Source: Gymnothorax reevesii
Lineage: Eukaryota; Chordata; Actinopteri; Anguilliformes; Muraenidae
Reading direction: 5' to 3'
Assembly: GCA_029721435.1 (NCBI GenBank)
Contig: CM056584.1
Span: 6,840,395-6,904,394, forward strand
DNA: 64,000 nucleotides
Shown: piece after piece, positions 24,612-37,109 of the stretch
How positions within the stretch are numbered: position 1 is the first letter of the stretch
Layout: each line of letters opens with the position of its first letter
The notes under the pieces: generated by a model
What the model was told of the DNA's origin: nothing
Seen by the model: the letters and a program-made list of their open reading frames with translations, nothing else
Database searches by the model: none
Program-made: the position numbers and the translations under genes

Positions 24612-27600
24612 CCCTTACCTTTTTGCCCTTACCCATTTACCCTTTTTCCCTTACCCATTTACCCTTTTACCCCTACCCATTTACCCTTTTCCCCTTACCC
24701 ATTTGCCCTTTTACCTTTACCCATTTACCCTTTTACCCTTACCCATTTACCCTTTTACCCTTACCCATTTACCCTTCTACCCTTACCCTTTTACCCTTAC
24801 CCATTTACCCTTTTACCCTTCCCCATTTCCCCTTTTACCCATTTACCCATTTACCCTTTTACCCTTACCCATTTACCCTTTTACCCTTACCCATTTACCC
24901 TTTTACCTTTACCCTTTTACCTTTACCCATTTACCATTTTACCCTTACCCTTTTACCCTTACCCATTTACCCTTTTACCCTTAGCCATTTACCCTTTTAC
25001 CCTTACCCATTTACCCTTTTACCCTTACCCATTTACCCTTTTACCTTTTCCCTTTTACCCTTACCCATTTACCCTTTTACCCTTACCCATTTACCCTTTT
25101 ACCCTTACCCTTTTACCCTTTTACCCTTACCCTTTTACCCGTACCCTTTTACCCTTACCCATTTACCCTTTTACCCTTTCACCCTTACCCATTTACCCAT
25201 TTACCCTTTTACCTTTACCCTTTTACCCTTACCCATTTACCCTTTTACCCTTACCCATTTACTCTTTTACCCTTACCCATTTACCTATTTACCCTTTTAC
25301 CCTTACCCATTTACCCTTTTACCCTTACCCATTTACCCTTACCCATTTACCCTTTTACCCTTACCCATTTACCCTTACCCATTTACCCTTTTACCTTTAC
25401 CCATTTACCCTTACCCTTTTAAGCTTTTTCCCGTACCCTTTTACCCTTTTACCCGTACCCTTTTACCCTTTTACCTTTACCCTTTTACCCTTACCCTTTT
25501 ACCCTTACCCTTTTACCCCTTTACCCTTACCCATTTACCCTTTTACCCTTACCCATTTACCCTTTTACCCTTACCCATTTACCCTTTCCCATTTACCCTT
25601 TTACCCTTACCCATTTACCCTTTTACCCTTACCCTTTTACCCGTACCCTTTTACCCTTACCCATTTACCCTTTTACCCTTTCACCCTTACCCATTTACCC
25701 ATTTACCCTTTTACCCATTTACCCATTTACCCTTTTACCTTCACCCTTTTACCCTTACCCATTTACCCTTTTACCCTTACCCATTTACCCTTTTACCCTT
25801 ACCCATTTACTCTTTTACCCTTACCCATTTACCCTTTTACCCTTACCCATTTACCTATTTACCCTTTTACCCTTACCCATTTACCCTTTTACCCATTTAC
25901 CCTTCTACCCTTACCCATTTACCCTTCTACCCTTACCCATTTACCCTTTTACCCTTACCCATTTACCCTTTTACCCTTACCCATTTACCCTTTATCCTTA
26001 CCCATTTACCCTTTTACCCTTACCCATTTACCCTTACCCATTTACCCTTTTACCTTTACCCTTTTACCCTTACCCTTTTACCCTTTTTCCAGTACCCTTT
26101 TACCCTTTTACCCGTACCCTTTTACCCTTACCCATTTACCCTTTTACCCTTTTACCTTTACCCTTTTACTCTTACCCTTTTACCCTTTTACCCTTACCCA
26201 TTTACCCTTTTACCCTTACCCTTTTACCCGTACCCTTTTACCCTTACCCATTTACCCTTTTACCCTTACCCATTTACCCTTTTACCTTTACCCTTTTACC
26301 TTTTCCCTCTTACCTTTACCCATTTACCCTTTTACCCTTACCCATTTACCCTTTTACCCTTACCCTTTTTCCTTTACCCTTTTACCCTTACCCATTTACC
26401 CTTCTACCCTTACCCATTCACCGTTTTACCCTTACCCTTTTACCCTTTTATCCTTACCCTTTTACCCTTACCCATTTACCCTTTTATCCTTACCCATTTA
26501 CCCTTTTACCCTTACCCATTTACCCTTTTACCCTTACCCATTTACCCTTCTACCCTTACCCATTTACCCTTCTACCCTTTTACCCTTACCCATTTACCCT
26601 TTTACCCTTACCCTTTTACCCGTACCCTTTTACCCTTACCCATTTACCCTTCTACCCTTACCCATTAACCCTTCTACCTTTTTACCCTTACCCATTTACC
26701 CTTTTACCCTTACCCATTTACCCTTTCCCATTTACCCTTACACCCTTCACCTTTTACCCTTTTCCCTTTGCCCTTTTACCCTTACCCATTTACCCTTACC
26801 CATTTTACCCCTTTTTCCCTAACCCATTTACCCTTCTACCCTTACCCATTTACCTTTACACCCTTCACCTTTTACCCTTTTACCTTTGCCCTTTTACCCT
26901 TACCCATTTTCCCTTTTACCCTTACCCATTTACCCTTACCCATTTTACCCTTTTTACCCTTACCCATTTACCCTTTTTACCCTTACCCATTTACCCTTCT
27001 ACCCTTACCCATTTACCCTTACACCCTTCACCTTTTACCCTTTTACCCTTTTGCCTTTGCCCTTTTACCCTTACCCATTGACCCTTTTACCCTTACCCTT
27101 TTACCCTTCTACCCTTACCCATTTACCCTTCTACCCTTACCCATTTACCCTTTTTACCCTTACCCATTTACCCTTTTACCCTTACCCATTTACCCTTTTA
27201 CCCTTACCCATTTACCCTTTTACCCTTACCCTTTTACCTTTGCCCTTTTACCCTTACCCTTTTACCCTTTTACCTTTGCCCTTTTACCCTTACCCATTTA
27301 CCCTTTTACCCTTACCCTTTTACCCTTACCCATTTACCCTTTTACCCTTACCCATTTACCCTTTTACCCTTCTACCCATACCCATTTACCCTTCTACCCA
27401 TACCCTTTTACCCTTCTACCCTTTCCCTTTTACCCTTGCACCCTTACCCTTTTACCCTTACCCATTTACCCTTCTACCCTTACCCATTTACCCTTCTACC
27501 CTTACCCATTTACCCTTACACCCTTCACCTTTTACCCTTTTACCCTTTTACCTTTGCCCTTTTACCCTTACCCATTTACCCTTTTACCCTTACCCATTTA

Positions 27601-27914
27601 CCCTTCTACCCTTACCCATTTTACCCTTTTTTCCCTTACCCATTTACCCTTTTACCCTTACCCATTTACCCTTCTACCCATACCCTTTTACCCTTACACC
27701 CTTACCCTTTTACCCTTACCCATTTGCCCTTTTTACCCTTACCCATTTACCCTTCTACCCTTACCCATTTACCCTTCTACCCTTACCCGTTTACTCTTTT
27801 ACCCTTACCCGTTTACCCTTCTACCCTTTTACCCTTACACCCTTCACCTTTTAGCCTTACCCGTTTACCCTTTTACCCTTTTATCCTTATCCCCTTCACC
27901 TTTTAACCTTACCC

Positions 27915-28475
27915 TTTTACCCTTTCCCCTTTCCCTTTTTTCCCTTTCCCTTTGTCCCTTTCCCTTTTTCCCTTTTCCCTTTTTCCCTTTTTCCCTTTTA
28001 CCCTTTCCCTTTTTCCCTTTTGCCCTTTTGCCCTTTCTCTTTTGCCCTTTCCCTTTTTTTCCCCTTTGCCCTTTCCCTTTTTTTCCCCTTTTGCCCTTTC
28101 CCTTTTTTCCCTTTTGCCCTTTTCCCTTTTCCCCTTTGCCCTTTTCCCCTTTCCCCTTTTCCCTTTGCCCTTTTACCCTTTTCCCTTTGCCCTTTTACCC
28201 TTTTCCTTTTCCCTTTTTCCCTTTTACCCTTTCCCTTTTACCCTTCCCTTTTTCCCTTTTGCCCTTTCCCTTTTCCCCTTTTGCCCTTTCCCTTTTCCCC
28301 TTTTGCCCTTTTCCCTTTTCCCCTAATACCCTTTCCCTTTTACCTTTTCCATTTCCCTTTTTCCATTTCCCTTTCCCTTTTGCCCTTTCTCCCTTTCCCT
28401 TTTACCCTTTCCCCTTTTACCCTTTTTCCTTTTTGCCCTTTTTACCTTTCCCTTTTTCCCTTTTATCCTTACACC
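27915..28475 (+). repeat. Polypyrimidine block, left of the P4 seam
   Basis: Matches the block at 35950-36475 in P5. Unlike the other main blocks of P3-P5 it is not followed by a U6 fragment, because the duplication seam intervenes. Confidence 0.85.
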
Positions 28476-29734
28476 CTTCACCTTTTACCCTTACCCTTAC
28501 ACCCTTCACCTTTTACCCTTACCCTTACACCCTTCACCTTTTACCCTTTTACCCTTTTACCTTTGCCCTTTTACCCTTACCCATTTACCCTTTTACCCTT
28601 ACCCTTTTACCCTTCTACCCTTACCCATTTACCCTTCTACCCTTACCCATTTACCCTTTTTACCCTTACCCATTTACCCATTTACCTTTGCCCTTTTACC
28701 CTTTTACCTTTGCCCTTTTACCCTTTTACCTTTGCCCTTTTACCCTTACCCATTTACCCTTTTACCCTTACACTTTTACCCTTTTACCCTTTACCCATTT
28801 ACCTTTTTTACCCTTACCCATTTACCCTTCTACCCTTACCCATTTACCCTTCTACCCTTACCCATTTACCCTTACCCATTTTACCCTTTTTACCCTTACC
28901 CATTTTACCCTTTTTACCCTTACCCATTTACCCTTTTACCCTTACCCATTTACCCTTCTACCCATACCCTTTTACCCTTCTACCCATACCCTTTTACCCT
29001 TACACCCTTACCCTTTTACCCTTACCCATTTACCCTTTTTACCCTTACCCATTTACCCTTCTACCCTTACCCATTTACCCTTCTACCCTTACCCGTTTAC
29101 CCTTTTACCCTTACCCGTTTACCCTTTTACCCTTTTACCCTTATACCCTTCACCTTTTACCCTTACCCATTTACCCTTTTACCCTTACACTTTTACCCTT
29201 TTACCCTTACCCATTTACCCTTTTACCCTTACCCATTTACCCTTACCCATTTTACCCTTTTTACCCTTACCCATTTACCCTTTTACCCTTCTACCCTTAC
29301 CCATTTACCCTTCTACCCAAACCCTTTTACCCTTCTACCCTTACCCTTTTACCCTTACACCCTTACCCTTTTACCCTTACCCATTTACCCTTTTTACCCT
29401 TACCCATTTACCCTTCTACCCTTACCCATTTACCCTTACCCATTTTACCCTTTTTACCCTTACCCATTACCCTTTTACCCTTACCCATTTACCCTTCTAC
29501 CCATACCCTTTTACCCTTACACCCTTACCCTTTTACCCTTACCCATTTACCCTTTTTACCCTTACCCATTTACCCTTCTACCCTTTCCCATTTACCCTTC
29601 TACCCTTACCCATTTACCCTTCTACCCTTTCCCATTTACCCTTCTACCCTTTTACCCTTACATCCTTCACCTTTTAGCCTTACCCGTTTACCCTTTTACC
29701 CTTTTATCCTTACCCCCTTCACCTTTTACCCTTA

Positions 29735-30235
29735 CCCTTTTACCCTTTCCCCTTTCCCTTTTTTCCCTTTCCCTTTGTCCCTTTCCCTTTTTCCCTTTTA
29801 CCCTTTCCCTTTTACCCTTTCCCTTTTTCCCTTTTGCCCTTTTGCCCTTTCCCTTTTGCCCTTTCCCTTTTTTTCCCCTTTTGCCCTTTCCCTTTTTTCC
29901 CTTTTGCCCTTTTCCCTTTTCCCCTTTGCCCTTTTCCCCTTTCCCCTTTTCCCTTTGCCCTTTTACCCTTTTCCCTTTGCCCTTTTCCCCTTTTCCTTTT
30001 TCCTTTTTCCCTTTTACCCTTTCCCTTTTACCCTTCCCTTTTGCCCTTTCCCTTTTCCCCTTTTGCCCTTTTGCCCTTTTCCCTTTTCCCCTTTTACCCT
30101 TTCCCTTTTACCTTTTCCTTTTCCCTTTTTCCATTTCCCTTTCCCTTTTGCCCTTTCGCCCTTTCCCTTTTACCCTTTCCCCTTTTACCCTTTTTCCTTT
30201 TTGCCCTTTTTACCTTTCCCTTTTTCCCTTTTATC
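29735..30235 (+). repeat. Polypyrimidine block before copy U4
   Basis: Counterpart of the block at 21735-22240. The mixed tail after it is shorter than in P3: the stretch with CCTGACACCCTTCACC is missing before the U6 fragment. Confidence 0.82.
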
Positions 30236-30488
30236 CTTACACCCTTCACCTTTTACCCTTACCCTTACACCCTTCACCTTTTACCCTTACCCCTTTACCC
30301 TTACCCTTTTACCTTTACCCTTTCCCTTTTTCCTTTTCCCTTTTTCCCCTTTCCCTTTTGCCCTTTTACCCTTTCCCTTACCCTTTTCCCTTTTTCCCTT
30401 TTACCCTTACCCATTTACCCTTTTTTCCCCTTTTTCCCCTTACCCTTACCCTTACACCCTCACCCTTTTGCCCTTACCCTTTTTCTCC

Positions 30489-30536
30489 TGGCCCCTGCGC
30501 AAGGATGACATGCAATTTTGTGAAGCGTTCCATATT
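30489..30536 (+). pseudogene. U6 snRNA 3'-half fragment, copy U4
   Basis: Same 48 nt and same differences as copy U3, its partner in the tandem duplication. Confidence 0.9.
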
Positions 30537-30771
30537 GTCTACCTTAAAGAAAGTTATGTTCACATTATGGATCCTAAACCCTAAAAGAATACCCTAACCC
30601 TAAATGCAAACAATAGCCCTGACCCTAAAACAAACTGTAAACTGAAAACATATACAAGAAGCATAGATCCAGACCTTAACTCTAACCCCCCCCCCAGCCA
30701 TGACTCTGAAGCTGGGAAATAACAGAAATGACTATCCCAAAAAACCTTAAATTGCAACGCTACAGGCACCT
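30537..30771 (+). repeat. J spacer, copy J4
   Basis: 10-C tract and GCATAGATCC variant. Minus-strand 62-codon frame at 30581-30769 matches the one in J2 and starts with GTG; judged not a gene. Confidence 0.85.
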
Positions 30772-32537
30772 TACCCCGAAACCCTAACCCCTAATCACTT
30801 ACCCATATGTCGTAACCCTAACCCTAAAGCTGGAAAATTGCACAAATCGCGAACCCCAAAATCGAAAAGTGGAACGCTACTGCCCCACAACCCCTATGCC
30901 CGAATCCCTAAACCCTAATCACTTACCCATATGTCGTAACCCTAACTCTAAAGCTGGAAAATTGCATAAATCGCGAACCCCAAAATGGAAAAGTGGAACG
31001 CTACTGACCCCTAACCCCTATGTCCGAATCCCTAAACCCTAATCACTTACCCATATGTCGTAACCCTAACTCTAAAGCTGGAAAATTGCATAAATCGCGA
31101 ACACCAAAATCGAAAAGTGGAACGCTACTGACCCCTAACCCCTATGTCCGAATCCTTAAACCGTAACCCCTAATCACTTACCCATATGTCGTAACCCTAA
31201 CTCTAAAGCTGGAAAATTGCATAAATCGCGAACTCCAAAATCGAAAAGTGGACAGTACTGCCCCATAACCCCTATGCCCGAATCCCTAAACCCTAATCAC
31301 TTACCCATATGTCGTAACCCTAACTCTAAAGCTGGAAAATTGCATAAATCGCAAACCCCAAAATCGAAAAGTGGAACGCGACTGAGCCCTTACCCATATG
31401 TCGTAACCCTAACTCTAAAGCTGGAAAATTGCATAAATTGCAAACCCCAAAATCGAAAAGGGGAACGCTACTGACCCCTAACCCCTATGTCCGAATCCTT
31501 AAACCCTCACCCCTAATCACTTACCCATATGTCGTAACCCTAACTCTAAAGCTGGAAAATTGCATTAATCGCAAACCCCAAAATCAAAAAGTGGAACGCG
31601 ACTGACCACTGACCCATATGTTGTAACCCTAACTCTAAAGCTGGAAAATTGCATAAATCGCGAACCCCAAAATCGAAAAGTGGAATGATACTGACCCCTA
31701 ACCCCTTTGTCCGAATCCCTAAACCCTAATCACTTACCCATATGTCGTAACCCTAACTCTAAAGCTGGAAAATTGCATAAATCGCGAACCCCAAAATCGA
31801 AAAGTGGAACGCTACTGACCCCTAACCCCTATGTCCGAATCCTTAAACCGTAACCCCTAATCACTTACCCATATGTCGTAACCCTAACTCTAAAGCTGGA
31901 AAATTGCATAAATCGCGAACCCCAAAATCGAAAAGTGGAACGCTACTGCCCCATAACCCCTATGCCCGAATCCCTAAACCCTAATCACTTACCCATATGT
32001 CGTAACCCTAACTCTAAAGCTGGAAAATTGCATAAATCGCAAACCCAAAAATCGAAAAGTGGAACGCGACTGAGCCCTTACCCATATGTCGTAACCCTAA
32101 CTCTAAAGCTGGAAAATTGCATAAATCGCAAACCCAAAAATCGAAAAGGGGAACGCTACTGACCCCTAACCCCTATGTCTGAATCCTTAAACCCTCACCC
32201 CTAATCACTTACCCATATGTCGTAACCCTAACTCTAAAGCTGGAAAATTGCATCAATCGCAAACCCCAAAATCAAAAAGTGGAACACGACTGAGCCCTTA
32301 TCCATATGTCGTAACCCTAACGCTAAAGCTGGAAAATTGCATTAATCGCAAACCCCAAAATCAAAAAGTGGAACGCGACTGACCCCCTACCCATCTGTCG
32401 TAACCCTAACTCTAAAGCTGGAAAATTGCATAAATCGCGAACCCCAAAATCGAAAAGTGGAACGATACTGACCCCTTACCCATATGCCCGAATCCCTATG
32501 CCCTAATCCCTAAACCCTAACCCTATCTCTAAAGTTA
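30772..32537 (+). repeat. R satellite array R4
   Basis: 1766 bp, same monomer order as R3. Differences are scattered single bases such as ATGTTGTAACC near 31620 (CpG to TpG), GGAATGATACTG near 31684 and CCATCTGTCG near 32392. Confidence 0.93.
32487..32521 (+). repeat. Heptamer exit block of R4
   Basis: Five CCCTAAN-type heptamers, identical to R3. Confidence 0.85.
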
Positions 32538-35500
32538 CCCTTACCTTTTTGCCCTTACCCATTTACCCTTTTACCCTTACCCATTTACCCTTTTACCCTT
32601 ACCCATTTACCCTTTTACCTTTACCCATTTACCCTTTTACCCTTACCCATTTACCCTTTTACCCTTACCCATTTACCCTTCTACCCTTACCCTTTTACCC
32701 TTACCCATTTACCCTTTTACCCTTACCCATTTCCCCTTTTACCCATTTACCCTTTTACCCTTACCCATTTACCCTTTTACCCTTACCCATTTACCCTTTT
32801 ACCTTTACCCTTTTACCTTTACCCATTTACCCATTTACCATTTTACCCTTACCCTTTTACCCTTTTACCCTTACCCATTTACCCTTTTACCCTTAGCCAT
32901 TTACCCTTTTACCCTTACCCATTTACCCTTTTACCCTTACCCATTTACCCTTTTACCTTTTCCCTTTTACCCTTACCCATTTACCCTTTTACCCTTACCC
33001 ATTTACCCTTTTACCCTTACCCTTTTACCCTTACCCTTTTACCCTTTTACCCTTACCCTTTTACCCGTACCCTTTTACCCTTACCCATTTACCCTTTTAC
33101 CCTTTCACCCTTACCCATTTACCCATTTACCCATTTACCCTTTTACCTTTACCCTTTTACCCTTACCCATTTACCCTTTTACCCTTACCCATTTACCCTT
33201 TTACCCTTACCCATTTACTCTTTTACCCTTACCCATTTACCTATTTACCCTTTTACCCTTACCCATTTACCCTTTTACCCATTTACCCTTTTACCCTTAC
33301 CCATTTACCCTTACCCATTTACCCTTTTACCCTTACCCATTTACCCTTTTACCCTTACCCATTTACCCTTACCCATTTACCCTTTTACCTTTACCCATTT
33401 ACCCTTACCCTTTTACGCTTTTTCCCGTACCCTTTTACCCTTTTACCCGTACCCTTTTACCCTTACCCATTTACCCTTTTACCCTTTTACCTTTACCCTT
33501 TTACCCTTACCCTTTTACCCTTTTACCCTTACCCTTTTACCCCTTTACCCTTACCCATTTACCCTTTTACCCTTACCCATTTACTCTTTTACCCTTACCC
33601 TTTTACCCTTACCCATTTACCCTTTCCCATTTACCCTTTTACCCTTACCCATTTACCCTTTTACCCTTACCCTTTTACCCTTACCCTTTTACCCGTACCC
33701 TTTTACCCTTACCCATTTACCCTTTTACCCTTTCACCCTTACCCATTTACCCATTTACCCTTTTACCCATTTACCCATTTACCCTTTTACCTTTACCCTT
33801 TTACCCTTACCCATTTACCCTTTTACCCTTACCCATTTACCCTTTTACCCTTACCCATTTACCCTTTTACCCTTACCCATTTACTCTTTTACCCTTACCC
33901 ATTTACCCTTTTACCCTTACCCATTTACCTATTTACCCTTTTACCCTTACCCATTTACCCTTTTACCCATTTACCCTTCTACCCTTACCCATTTACCCTT
34001 CTACCCTTACCCATTTACCCTTTTACCCTTACCCATTTACCCTTTTACCCTTACCCATTTACCCTTTTACCCTTACCCATTTACCCTTTTACCCTTACCC
34101 ATTTACCCTTTTACCTTTACCCTTTTACCCTTACCCTTTTACCCTTTTTCCAGTACCCTTTTACCCGTACCCTTTTACCCTTTTACCCGTACCCTTTTAC
34201 CCTTACCCATTTACCCTTTTACCCTTTTACCTTTACCCTTTTACTCTTACCCTTTTACCCTTTTACCCTTACCCATTTACCCTTTTACCCTTACCCTTTT
34301 ACCCGTACCCTTTTACCCTTACCCATTTACCCTTTTACCCTTACCCATTTACCCTTTTACCTTTACCCTTTTACCTTTTCCCTCTTACCTTTACCCATTT
34401 ACCCTTTTACCCTTACCCATTTACCCTTTTACCCTTACCCTTTTTCCTTTACCCTTTTACCCTTACCCATTTACCCTTCTACCCTTACCCATTCACCGTT
34501 TTACCCTTACCCTTTTACCCTTTTATCCTTACCCTTTTACCCTTTTATCCTTACCCTTTTACCCTTACCCATTTACCCTTTTAACCTTACCCATTTACCC
34601 TTTTACCCTTACCCATTTACCCTTCTACCCTTACCCATTTACCCTTCTACCCTTTTTCCCTTACCCATTTACCCTTTTACCCTTACCCTTTTACCCTTTT
34701 ACCCGTACCCTTTTACCCTTACCCATTTACCCTTCTACCCTTACCCATTAACCCTTCTACCTTTTTACCCTTACCCATTTACCCTTTTACCCTTACCCAT
34801 TTACCCTTTTCCCTTTGCCCTTTTACCCTTACCCATTTACCCTTACCCATTTTACCCTTTTTACCCTAACCCATTTACCCTTCTACCCTTACCCATTTAC
34901 CTTTACACCCTTCACCTTTTACCCTTTTACCTTTGCCCTTTTACCCTTACCCATTTTCCCTTTTACCCTTACCCATTTACCCTTACCCATTTTACCCTTT
35001 TTACCCTTACCCATTTACCCTTTTTACCCTTACCCATTTACCCTTCTACCCTTACCCATTTACCCTTACACCCTTCACCTTTTACCCTTTTGCCCTTTTG
35101 CCTTTGCCCTTTTACCCTTACCCATTGACCCTTTTACCCTTACCCTTTTACCCTTCTACCCTTACCCATTTACCCTTCTACCCTTACCCATTTACCCTTT
35201 TTACCCTTACCCTTTTACCCTTACCCATTTACCCTTTTACCCTTACCCTTTTACCTTTGCCCTTTTACCCTTACCCTTTTACCCTTTTACCATTTTACCC
35301 TTACCCTTTTCCCCTTTTACCCTTCCCCTTTTACCCTTACATCCTTTCCCTTTTACCCTTTTACCCTTACCCATTTACCCTTTTACCCTTCTACCCATAC
35401 CCATTTACCCTTCTACCCATACCCTTTTACCCTTCTACCCTTTCCCTTTTACCCTTGCACCCTTACCCTTTTACCCTTACCCATTTACCCTTCTACCCTT

Positions 35501-36821
35501 ACCCATTTACCCTTCTACCCTTACCCATTTACCCTTACACCCTTCACCTTTTACCCTTTTACCCTTTTACCTTTGCCCTTTTACCCTTTCCCATTTACCC
35601 TTTTACCCTTACCCATTTACCCTTCTACCCTTACCCATTTACCCTTCTACCCTTACCCATTTACCCTTACCCATTTAACCCTTTTTACCCTTACCCATTT
35701 ACCCTTTTACCCTTACCCATTTACCCTTCTACCCATACCCTTTTACCCTTACACCCTTACCCTTTTACCCTTACCCATTTGCCCTTTTTACCCTTACCCA
35801 TTTACCCTTCTACCCTTACCCATTTACCCTTCTACCCTTACCCGTTTACTCTTTTACCCTTTTACCCTTACACCCTTCACCTTTTAGCCTTACCCGTTTA
35901 CCCTTTTACCCTTTTATCCTTATCCCCTTCACCTTTTAACCTTACCCTTTTACCCTTTCCCCTTTCCCTTTTTTCCCTTTCCCTTTGTCCCTTTCCCTTT
36001 TTCCCTTTTCCCTTTTTCCCTTTTTCCCTTTTACCCTTTCCCTTTTTCCCTTTTGCCCTTTTGCCCTTTCCCTTTTGCCCTTTCCCTTTTTTTCCCCTTT
36101 GCCCTTTCCCTTTTTTTCCCCTTTTGCCCTTTCCCTTTTTTCCCTTTTGCCCTTTTCCCTTTTCCCCTTTGCCCTTTTCCCCTTTCCCCTTTTCCCTTTG
36201 CCCTTTTACCCTTTTCCTTTTCCCTTTTTCCCTTTTACCCTTTCCCTTTTACCCTTCCCTTTTTCCCTTTTGCCCTTTCCCTTTTCCCCTTTTGCCCTTT
36301 CCCTTTTCCCCTTTTGCCCTTTTCCCTTTTCCCCTAATACCCTTTCCCTTTTACCTTTTCCATTTCCCTTTTTCCATTTCCCTTTCCCTTTTGCCCTTTC
36401 TCCCTTTCCCTTTTACCCTTTCCCCTTTTACCCTTTTTCCTTTTTGCCCTTTTTACCTTTCCCTTTTTCCCTTTTATCCTTACACCCTTCACCTTTTACC
36501 CTTACCCTTACACCCTTCACCTTTTACCCTTACCCTTACACCCTTCACCTTTTACCCTTACCCCTTTACCCTTACCCTTTTACCTTTACCCTTTCCCTTT
36601 TTCCTTTTCCCTTTTTCCCCTTTCCCTTTTGCCCTTTTACCCTTTCCCTTACCCTTTTCCCTTTTTCCCTTTTACCCTTACCCATTTACCCTTTTACCCT
36701 TACCCTTTTATCCTGACACCCTTCACCTATTTCCCTTTTACCCTTACCCATTTACCCTTTTTTCCCCTTTTTCCCCTTACCCTTACCCTTACACCCTCAC
36801 CCTTTTGCCCTTACCCTTTTT
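32538..36821 (+). repeat. CCC-word array P5
   Basis: 22-mer at 32538-34800 (CACCGTTTT marker at 34494), CCTTTGCCC set at 34800-35935, polypyrimidine at 35950-36475, mixed tail with CCTGACACCCTTCACC, then the U6 fragment. The cleanest example of the standard internal order of a P array. Confidence 0.95.
35950..36475 (+). repeat. Polypyrimidine block before copy U5
   Basis: Same word order as 27915-28475, including two long T-runs next to CCCC (about 36085 and 36112). Confidence 0.85.
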
Positions 36822-36825
36822 CTCC

Positions 36826-36873
36826 TGGCCCCTGCGCAAGGATGACATGCAATTTTGTGAAGCGTTCCATATT
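36826..36873 (+). pseudogene. U6 snRNA 3'-half fragment, copy U5
   Basis: 48 nt without gaps, consensus version. Confidence 0.9.
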
Positions 36874-37109
36874 GTCTACCTTAAAGAAAGTTATGTTCAC
36901 ATTATGGATCCTAATCCCTAAAAGAATACCCTAACCCTAAATGCAAACGATAGCCCTGACCCTAAAACAAACTGTAAACTGAAAACATATACAAGAAGCA
37001 TAGATCCAGACCTTAACTCTAACCCCCCCCCCCAGCCATGACTCTGAAGCTGGGAAATAACAGAAATGACTATCCCAAAAAACCTTAAATTGCAACGCTA
37101 CAGGCACCT
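36874..37109 (+). repeat. J spacer, copy J5
   Basis: 11-C tract; private changes CCTAATCCCTAAAAG after the GGATCC site and CAAACGATAGCC where the others have CAAACAATAGCC. Confidence 0.85.

Larger units (their letters stand above)
20565..28548 (+). repeat. 8.0-kb tandem duplication, left copy
   Basis: Runs from the second half of P3 through U3, J3, R3 and the first two thirds of P4. It is colinear with 28549-36559: the U6 fragments are 7927 bp apart and the array ends of R3 and R4 are 7926 bp apart; rare words (TTAGCCATTTA at 24981, TTCCAGTACCC near 26089) recur about 7.9-8.06 kb downstream. End points are approximate because they fall in a shared ACACCCTTCACCTTTTACCC motif. Confidence 0.8.
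24612..30484 (+). repeat. CCC-word array P4 (mosaic)
   Basis: Internal order is 22-mer (24612-26740), CCTTTGCCC set (26740-27905), polypyrimidine (27915-28475), CCTTTGCCC set again (28500-29730), polypyrimidine again (29735-30235), tail. The doubled middle marks the seam of the 8-kb tandem duplication at about 28548: the left part matches P5 and the right part matches the end of P3. Confidence 0.93.
28549..36559 (+). repeat. 8.0-kb tandem duplication, right copy
   Basis: Second copy of the block at 20565-28548, carrying U4, J4, R4 and most of P5. Small differences include GTGGACAGTACTG (about 31250) against GTGGGCAGTACTG in the left copy, and word-number changes that shift the offset between 7912 and 8061 bp. 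Confidence 0.8.
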
